Of a stretch of 64,000 nt of DNA, positions 49,396 to 64,000 are shown one piece after another. The stretch covers positions 629,188 to 693,187 of the forward strand of contig NMRA01000058.1 of assembly GCA_002633005.1 (NCBI GenBank). The letters are read 5' to 3'. The DNA comes from Phoronis australis (Eukaryota; Phoronida; Phoronidae). Made by a program: the position numbers and the translations under genes. The number at the start of each line of letters is the position of its first letter. The first letter of the stretch is position 1. The notes beneath the pieces were generated by a model. It did no database searches. It worked only from the letters and a program-made list of their open reading frames with translations, and was not told where the DNA came from.

Positions 49396-49742
49396 CTCAT
49401 CTGGTCTATTTTCATCTGTAGTTAATTAAATAGCAGTCTATCTTTGCAAGTTTGTTGCTCTGGTTAACAATTATGTACACAATCACTATCTTGAAATGTA
49501 AGTGGAGGATTTTGGGAGAGGGTCTTGGCCACGGAAAACAAAAAAAATAAATATTGAAGTAAATTTTGGCATTAATGTTGCAGCTAATCATGGGCGTGTA
49601 CTTTTATGTGTGCATCATATTTGTTGTGGGATGTGCGAGTATCACAAAATGAAAATCGCCATTGTCGCATTGAGTCTTACCAGGGAATTCACATCGGAAT
49701 TTTGCTTTGCTTTTCAGTCTGATAAATGGTTCAAAGTAACAC

Positions 49743-49748
49743 AATAAA
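49743..49748 (+). terminator. Candidate poly(A) signal of the RING gene
   Basis: AATAAA about 350 bases after the stop codon, followed by a TCGTTTTT stretch. Confidence 0.45.
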
Positions 49749-51198
49749 GGTCGTTTTTAAAACGAATGTTCAGCTTACTGCAGTTTGATTAACAATGATA
49801 TCTGTAGGTTACAATGGCCATGGGTCAGTTTCATGAAAAGTGACCAGACACTTATGTCAGAAATTGGGTCTTACGCACCCACTTCACAATTTATGTAGTT
49901 ATGAACATCACAACTTAAAATAATTGTTTTAAATTATCTTGGTAAGTTTGATGGGAATATTTTCTAGATTGTACCTTTGCTAATTAAAATGAGATTTCAA
50001 AAATAGTTGTGTGGAATGAGATTTATTTATTTTTTCAAAAATAGTTGTTTGGAGCGTATGATCAAATTTCTTACTTATGTCTGAAGTCACAAACTCCAGT
50101 GTGTAAACTCGGTTTTTTATTTAGAAATCTTGTTAACACAGCGCACTTTCTAAGTCAACTCCTTCGTAGCCCAAACCTGACATAGGCTGTATGTTTGGAA
50201 GGTGTAGTCATTTCATTGGAAACTTGGCTCTTTTCAGGACACCTTGTACTTTGTCAATAGATTTTTTCAACTCCTGTTGTCATCAGAGGGTCTGTTTATC
50301 AGGGAATTTGATCTAAAGTCCTATTGTGTAGAGCAGAGTAAACACCTCAGTAGCAATGGCTTCATAGCAAAAAAACTTGACTGAAATCAATTAATATATC
50401 TTGCTCTATAACTGTTGATTGTTTGAACTGTTTGGCTTCCGAAATTGAATTCCTGGTAACATGTTAGGACAATTTTACTGGAAGAGATGCGATAAAAATA
50501 ACCCAAGATAGATAAGATAGAGTTAGTTCCCTTGATAAATGGTTTTAGTAACTCTTTGAACCTGCTTGATGATTGGTCAGTAAGTAATAATAATGCCTTA
50601 CAAAAGAGTACCCCAATGCATAACAATGTACTAAGACTTATATCTGGATTTAGCCTCAATTTAGAAACAGCTGTGGTTTGGAGTTGAAATCAAGTGGGAA
50701 GTTTTTTGTAAAGTGTCTTTACTTTGGCATCCCATTCTGTTGTATTTCAAACACAAAAATGACAAAGTTTGAAACCATTTAGATTATCAGAAGGAAGGTT
50801 TCAGGTTTGCAGACTAATTGATCAGGCAGCTCTCAAATTCCTTCAAGTGACTTCTGAGGGTCCATTTTTACTTGTGCCCTGAATACTTCATATGAAGCAT
50901 ACCTGAAAACAACAAGTTAATAGTAAAGTTGTATAAAGTGCAAATTCCAATTTAATTTCTAATTAATGAGTTTAAATCAATTTCAAAGTTTCTCTGTTTG
51001 AAGTAGTCAAAAATGATCTTTTTATAACAAAACCTGCCCTCAGAATTAGAATTAATTGGAATGCTAGAAAGATTGCTATTGAACAGAACAATTCTTAGTC
51101 TTTTCTGTGTAAGTTGTGATGTGAAACAGATGCCTTTGTGAGTTACGAAATGTGTATATGGAATGTATTTCCCTGGGACACCTACTACAGGGAACATT

Positions 51199-51382
51199 GG
51201 TATATTTTATACATTTTACTTATATATGGATATATGTAAACTTAGGTATATTTAATACATTTTATGTAGATATGGATATATGTAAACTTAGGTATATTTA
51301 ATACATTTTATGTAGATATGGATATATGTAAACTTAGGTATATTTAATACATTTTATGTATATATGGATATATGTAAACTTA
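51199..51382. repeat. 46-bp tandem repeat, four copies
   Basis: Four contiguous units beginning GGTATATTTAATACATTTTA, start points 51199, 51245, 51291 and 51337. The two central units are identical by eye and the outer ones differ at a few bases. Each AT-rich unit contains TTTAAT or a close variant (ATTAAA on the minus strand). Confidence 0.9.
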
Positions 51383-51450
51383 GGTATTCAATGAGAGTCA
51401 GTGTTGGTGTGAATGAGTGTTTGAAAAACTCTTTCCATACTTCTAACCCC

Positions 51451-51703
51451 ACGCGCGCACCCAGCCTTCAATATGGGGGGCTCGAATTCCTGACTTTGTG
51501 GACCTTTTGGTAACAAAAAAGCGGGCGGACTAAAAAAAACGTTAGCACCAAATGAATGTGAATTGCGCGTTTGCGCATGTTTAATGGACTTATGCCTCAT
51601 TTTTTCAGACTTTCTGTCGCTCTGAGGCGGACCTTTTTGCTCACTTCGCCAAATGAGGGGCTCGTTCAAGCCCCCTCGACCCCCCCCCCCCCGGTGCGCG
51701 CAT
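51451..51703. mobile_element. Interspersed element with CGCGCGCACC/GGTGCGCGC ends, copy 1
   Basis: The ends are inverted (CGCGCGCACCC at the left, GGTGCGCGCATG at the right). The body shares CAATATGGGGGGCTCGAAT, AACAAAAAAGCGGG and GAGGCGGACC with the copy at 58736-58943. A C-run of 14 lies near the right end. It is non-coding and MITE-like. Confidence 0.6.
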
Positions 51704-51926
51704 GGACCCCTCCCCTTTTGTTAATGTCAAGTTCAATCCCCAAGGGTTTCCTTCAAGATATATATTTGTTTTGTATTATCTATTAAATTTGTTATTTATG
51801 TTGACGGTAAGGATACGTCGCTGTGGCTACCCATTCCTAGCCATATCCACGAATGGGATGTCTGGCGTAATAAAGGTATTGAAATTAAAATTTAAGTCCC
51901 GTATTTCACGCTAGGCGTTCGATTTT

Positions 51927-59360
<7,434 letters not shown>

Positions 59361-59417
59361 GTTGCTGTGGCTACTTTTCGGCCAGTGGACCAGCTCTGAG
59401 CTAAACAATTTAATTTA

Positions 59418-59436
59418 TATTATATATATATATAGC
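59418..59436 (-). promoter_or_regulatory. TATA-like element upstream of GH9
   Basis: On the minus strand CTATATATATATATAATAT ends about 58 bases before the ATG at 59360. That spacing would give a short 5' UTR of about 30 bases. The run is also a simple AT repeat, so the call is tentative. Confidence 0.3.
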
Positions 59437-60606
59437 GGCCGGGTGTTGGTTCACACGAACCGAATCTCGTGGAAACTAGCACGAATGGGAACATTTAGTG
59501 CACGGACAGATAACACTCCGTGGTAGCATTAGACAGAAATGAAAAAGAACCTTCGTGTTCGGTCCTAATCCTGAGCTCTAAATGCTCAGTTCCATGATAC
59601 TGCCATGTTTATTGTCTTAATTTCTTTTTGTCAGAAAATCAACCATCTAAAATACGTGTAACTATTTCCATGTTTACAGCACCGAGGTTTTGATTTAAAT
59701 AATAGTGCTCCGCCAGAAATTCAAAATCCACATCAAGACTGAAGCAAAATCTCTGTAATGCTGCCAAAAACGGATACCCGAGAAAATAACACTGAAATAA
59801 TGAAAAAGTATAGACTGACCTAGTCTAAAGACCCTAGGCACGGTCGCCGCACAGCCAAGTTAGGTACCCAAACAAGATGATTGGCGACAGTCTCTTTTAA
59901 GGAAAGCAACTCATTTACCAGCATACATAAAACAATTTTAAAATTGTTTTTATAATTTCGACAACTTAATAGCTCTGACACAATTCTCGCTGCCCCGCGT
60001 AAACGAAATTACATTGTACCGATTGAGATGCGGTCTTTTCCTCAACTCCGGCAAGTTCGGGCACATCTTTAGTACTAGTAATCGTCTCTCCAAACTATGA
60101 ATGTGGTGACCATCAATCTCGTCTTCATATTTTCTTTAAATGTGTTCTCATCGAATGCCAGGGCAACTCGCTCATTCGTGCACTCAATGAATATCAATTA
60201 AGTGTAAACTCTTTCAATTCCTGTAATAATATCTCTACCAAAGTTACATTATTATAAAATGGTAGTCTAAACTTCCACCTTTTCCTCAATGAATTCCTCT
60301 TAAGTATTGTTAATAAATTTTTATGTATCGCTTATAAATCTTGTTACTTGCTTCTGGTTTCCTTATCTGTTCATGTTTTAATATGTTTGTAATAGCATAT
60401 CTAAAAATTCGAATACTTATATTAAATACTACTTACTAGCTTTTACTCTCGTCTGTCTACTTACGTGTCAAAGCTTGACCCCTGAACGAGTATAAACACT
60501 GAATTTTCATAACTACTTGCTTATGTCTCTTCCTTGGCAAATATTAGAACCTAATAAAAGGTGTCGCTTTATTCAGAATTTCTGGAGAGAAGCACCTGTG
60601 GCCTTT

Positions 60607-60840
60607 TGTATGAAACAGTCTCAAATAGGAATTCAACTATGTCCGGCATTTGGGGATGTGTGGAAACACTGAGTGTTATTACTGCAGCTGTTTTGTTCCC
60701 ATTACCAAGTCAAGTTTTGGCTTTGATACGCACCTGGAGTAAACTTTACGGTGAATTCCTGTTGAAAATAAACAGGAATCTTCCCATGCAACGACCCCAA
60801 GTTAAGGACCAAGTCCCTATATTTTCACTGAAATAAGATC
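60607..60840. mobile_element. Possible degenerate relative of the 11-kb TIR family
   Basis: TGAAACAGTCTCAAATAGGA at the left resembles TGAAACAGTCCCAAATAGGG at 11009. A weak inverted counterpart (AAGTCCCTATATTTTCACTG) is at 60810. Too diverged to be certain. Confidence 0.25.
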
Positions 60841-61188
60841 TGTTTTTAAATATACTGTTAGAAATTGTCGTTAGCAAAAAGAGGGCGGTGAATCAGTGAC
60901 CCGATGAAGCATTTACAGACCAGAAGCTCAAATGGGTGAGTTTCACTGGTCGTGGGTGGCTTTTCCATTAAAGTTATATTCTAAGGTCTCCTTGTGTTTT
61001 TAAAGCCCTCAAAAGGGCCTTTTTGCATTAAAACACCTACGATGTGTAGTGTGAAAAAAACACGGCCCGAAAGGATTTTTTAGTCAATATATGAATGAGC
61101 GTTGTGTAGAATTTAAAACCAATACATATGTGTTATTTTATCATACGAAACATGTATAAATATACCTTTTTTCAGTAAAGCGTGGAAA

Positions 61189-61358
61189 TGTGTTGCGAAC
61201 ATTGTGTCCCGTCAGCACGCCATCATTTTGGTCACATCACGTGACCTAATGAATTTAAGTCCGGTCGGGGGGCAGAAATGTTACCGCACTTATATTCATT
61301 AGGTCACGTGATGTGGTCAAAAAGATGTCGTGCTGACGGGACAAAACGTTCGCAACAT
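61189..61358. mobile_element. Long palindromic MITE
   Basis: Two arms of about 65 bp form a near-perfect inverted repeat: TGTTGCGAACATTGTGTCCC, CGTCAGCACG, CACATCACGTGACCTAATGA on the left and their mirror on the right. About 30 bases (CGGTCGGGGGGCAG and flanks) separate them. The transcript would fold into one hairpin. Confidence 0.75.
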
Positions 61359-61780
61359 AGGAAATGAAAGAAAGACTCTCTTAAATGGTGGGAATTCTAT
61401 TTTCTCAGTGACAAACTCCTTCAATAGTAATAATCATCGAGCGCCAATGCTCCGCACCTTCCCAACTTAGGAGCTCAATACTCTTGAAGACCAACTAATT
61501 AACGCCTACTTTCAAATAGAATCCCCCTCTAAACGATACGACCTTAGAGCGGACGAGTTTTTTCGTTTGCCATCTTACTATGCTGTGTGTTGGCCTGTCG
61601 TAGGACTCCAGTAAGTGAACGCCTAGTCTCTAACAAACGCTTTCCCCTAAATATAGAGGTCGCATCTGGAACACGTCTGCAAAAATAAACATTCTAGCTA
61701 TTATTAAACGCTTTGCAGTGATTATTGTACTACAAAAATAAAATCTGTCTTACCACACTAAATTAAGGGCAATTCCATTT

Positions 61781-62168
61781 GTGACGGACGTACAATCAGA
61801 GAACATTTTGATCATTTGTGAAAAATGTTCATCCTAAATAAATAATACATAAATTGATAGGTCTCACTGATAGCTTTCAAAGCGTGTGTCAACTTTCCCC
61901 CTATCTTTTTATCTGACTGAGAAAATTGCTTCCAAAGGGGTGTGATGGACGTACACAGAGAATTTGATTTTTTTAATTTTAACGTTAATTTTCTGTGAGT
62001 TGCGTTAAGTTCCAATTTTTGGTTTTATATGATGATTTAGTGGAATGTTTGCATAGTACAACACACTAATTTTTTTGATGATATCTTTTAGGAATTTTTG
62101 TCAGACAGGTCGATGTAAGTTGAGTTAGTATGACGGACGGACGTGACGGACGTACACTCTGAATTTCT
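61781..62168 (+). repeat. GACGGACGTACA motif cluster
   Basis: GTGACGGACGTACAATCAGA (61781), GTGATGGACGTACACAGAGAA (61942) and TGACGGACGTACACTCTGAA (62144) recur in the same orientation, spaced about 160-200 bases apart. The last two are followed by AATTTGA or AATTTCT. An irregular repeat of unknown origin. Confidence 0.6.
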
Positions 62169-63502
62169 AGTATTAAATTGTTTGTTGTGACTAAACTATC
62201 AATCCAGAATGATTCAAACTTTTGCAGTATTTAAGCTATATTGATCTTGTGCTAGTGATTCAACGTTTCTTAAATAAAATGTGCCGAATGAACTTTTGCA
62301 CGAAATCATCACAGGTAGGCCTATGCTAGGAATATACTCTAGGACTTTAACTTTTCAATACATTTGATTAAAGATATAAATCGAAAACCCTAAAATCTTT
62401 ACTTCCCTTTGAAGGTGTTAATCATTTTGCATTTGACAGCTGTTAGTTATCAGAAAAACAGTTTTTATGCGTTAAGTAATTTCAAAAGTATTAAGTAAAT
62501 GTGAGTGTCAAAATATAAAATGTGAAATAAAGTTTAAAATATTACTAATCACTGTCATAAAAACACATTTTGATTAATTGTTTTTTAAATTAGAACTCCT
62601 CTCAAGCTTGCACAAATTATTCTCTCGGCCATATCGTTGATGGTTCTGATGCATGCCAATGTAAATAATATAAGTGATGTTTTAAAAGTATTATTAACAG
62701 AACTTCACTATCTTCTTAAAACAAACTGTGAAGCATGGTTTAGTTGACAGCATCGACTTGGCATTCATATTTTGATTCAAATCACCCGTGCTGTCTTCCA
62801 GTGTGAAAACAAGACCTTTTAAATTAATTGCATTTAGGATTATGATTTAGGAATAGAGCTAACTTATCAGATGCTGGTTTCTATCTAGTGATTAGCATGA
62901 TTAGCGTTTCATCCAGATCGTTAAGTCATGCCTTTTTCAAATTTAAAGAAAGGCGTTAAATGATGTCACGTCACAGTGGGCGCAAGTACAATTATGAATT
63001 TCTTGATCCACGATGGCATTTATTTCGAGCTTCAGAGAATATTGTGGCAGATAGTTATTCTTCTTCCGGTTGCATCTGTTCTTCCCGTGAACTCCAACAA
63101 TTCCCTCTTTTGTTTCTAAATGCTGATTTAATCTCCTCGAACCTCCGTAGAAAAAATAGTCTAATTCTAAAAAGATTGTGGGATCAAAATTATGTTAGAT
63201 GAGACATTGTAACCATTTGCTTTGAAATCATTTCATACAGGCCACCCAATGACCCAAGACACTGAAAAACACAAAAAGGACGATAACAGTCAGTGAGGGT
63301 GCGACAAAAATGCTCCATAAAGCAAGTGACAGGTTGCTACAGCTTAAAAATGCCCAGTATAGACTTTTTCAACACAAAACACAACACAGCAGGTTAGAGC
63401 AGAAATAAAATGTTGGTTCCAGCGCAACCGCAACTTGACATGTATTCATTACTCTGCGCGTGTAAGCACAGAGTACTGTTGTTCCTGGGTTTTCTTCAAT
63501 TT

Positions 63503-63549
63503 TATTCTTATTCTTATTCTTCTTATTCTTATTCTTATTCTTCTTATAC
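63503..63549. repeat. TTATTC/TTCTTA microsatellite
   Basis: Run of TTATTCTTATTCTTCTTA-type units. On the minus strand it reads as Lys/Asn repeats in an open frame, which is an artefact of the repeat. Confidence 0.9.
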
Positions 63550-63681
63550 TTCTTCCGACCAACTTTGAGGCTTAATAACTCCAAATTGGGTGCAGGTACG
63601 GTCTTTAAAATCAGCATATGACCTTTGATAGTATATAAATTTTGATTGATTTTATAATCATATTCCATATTGCACCGGAAG

Positions 63682-63972
63682 GGGTCATTTGGTGCAAAGG
63701 TCATATAATTTTCAAAATGCTACTCCTCCTTCAGTTTTAAAGCTATCTTTTTCAAATTCGGTGCACAGGTAAAGGTCAACATGACAATTTAAAAAATTAC
63801 TTTTCTAAGTAATCGGGTCATCCAATCAGGTGAAACAGGTCAAAGGTCATTAGGTGCAAACTAAAATTTTGAGCTAGACACTTCAAATTAACAGGTCTGA
63901 TTGCCACAGGTAAATCAAATCGGAATCCAAAGTTTCAGGTCATTTAGTGCAAACATGGGGTCATTAGGTGCA
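63682..63972 (+). repeat. GGTCATTAGGTGCAAA-type repeat
   Basis: GGTCATTTGGTGCAAAGG (63683), GGTCATTAGGTGCAAAC (63845), GGTCATTTAGTGCAAAC (63938) and GGTCATTAGGTGCA (63959) recur on the plus strand with similar text between them (CAAATTCGGTGCACAGG). Probably part of a larger interspersed repeat running off the window. Confidence 0.65.
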
Positions 63973-64000
63973 TTTTTCTTCTGAAAATTTGACCTTTTCA

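Larger units (their letters stand above)
49749..51926. other. Intergenic gap between convergent genes
   Basis: AT-rich sequence between the 3' ends of the RING gene (plus) and the GH9 gene (minus). It holds the 46-bp satellite and one copy of a 250-bp interspersed element, and minus-strand AATAAA/ATTAAA words that could end the GH9 transcript. No exon is supported. Confidence 0.5.
59361..64000. other. Gene-poor stretch 5' of GH9
   Basis: Apart from the possible GH9 promoter I see no gene. It holds TIR elements near 60.6 and 61.2 kb, a GACGGACGTACA repeat cluster at 61.8-62.2 kb, a TTCTTA microsatellite at 63.5 kb and a GGTCATTAGGTGCAAA repeat at 63.7-64.0 kb. A plus-strand frame at 62960-63202 begins MMSRHSGRKYNYEFLDPRW but shows no domain. 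Confidence 0.45.

Noticed and set aside
59415-59440. TA repeat as a functional microsatellite
   Set aside because: Too short to stand out as a repeat; listed only as a possible TATA element for GH9.
63369-63704. Minus-strand frame with a Lys/Asn run
   Set aside because: The run comes from the TTCTTA microsatellite, and the rest lies in an interspersed repeat.

Overview
The window is eukaryotic nuclear DNA, AT-leaning, with spliced genes (GT-AG introns of about 0.2 to 4 kb, exons of 50 to 240 bp), many small inverted-repeat elements and several short satellites. A secreted GH9 endoglucanase of animal type, Golgi-type glycosyltransferase and lectin-like genes, and abundant MITE-like DNA fit a marine invertebrate animal. 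A hemichordate or cephalochordate-like deuterostome is my best guess, but the sequence does not fix the species. One undetermined base (27586) sits at the edge of a near-perfect 457-bp direct duplication, which looks like an assembly junction.

Four multi-exon genes can be built with consistent reading frame and splice signals. (1) 10.7-17.1 kb, plus strand, possibly starting at 4.55 kb: a type II membrane glycosyltransferase that joins a GM2-synthase-like GT12 beta-1,4-GalNAc-transferase domain to a chondroitin-GalNAc-transferase-like GT7 domain. (2) 28.5-31.5 kb, plus: a short type II membrane protein with one jelly-roll domain resembling CBM4/9 or galactose-binding folds; its start is lost near the assembly junction. 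(3) 40.5-49.4 kb, plus: a 396-residue protein with a basic/coiled N-terminus, a Ser-rich linker, a C3HC4 RING finger and a C-terminal coiled coil, probably an E3 ubiquitin ligase. (4) 59.4-51.9 kb, minus: a complete GH9 endoglucanase in ten exons with signal peptide and both family signatures. Genes 3 and 4 are tail to tail.

The gene-poor stretches (0-4.5, 17-28, 31.5-39.7, 49.7-51.9 and 59.4-64 kb) and the long introns hold most of the repeats. These include a 60-70 bp palindromic family (four copies), several terminal-inverted-repeat elements, 19-bp and 46-bp tandem repeats, and two dispersed motif clusters (TACGTACACTAC and GACGGACGTACA).

Three genes are carbohydrate-related. Genes 1 and 2 would act in the secretory pathway (glycan building and glycan binding), and gene 4 would be a secreted polysaccharide-degrading enzyme. 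They lie in separate transcription units and nothing shows joint regulation. The most unusual gene product is the GT12-GT7 fusion; the least explained are the CBM-like membrane protein and the RING protein.
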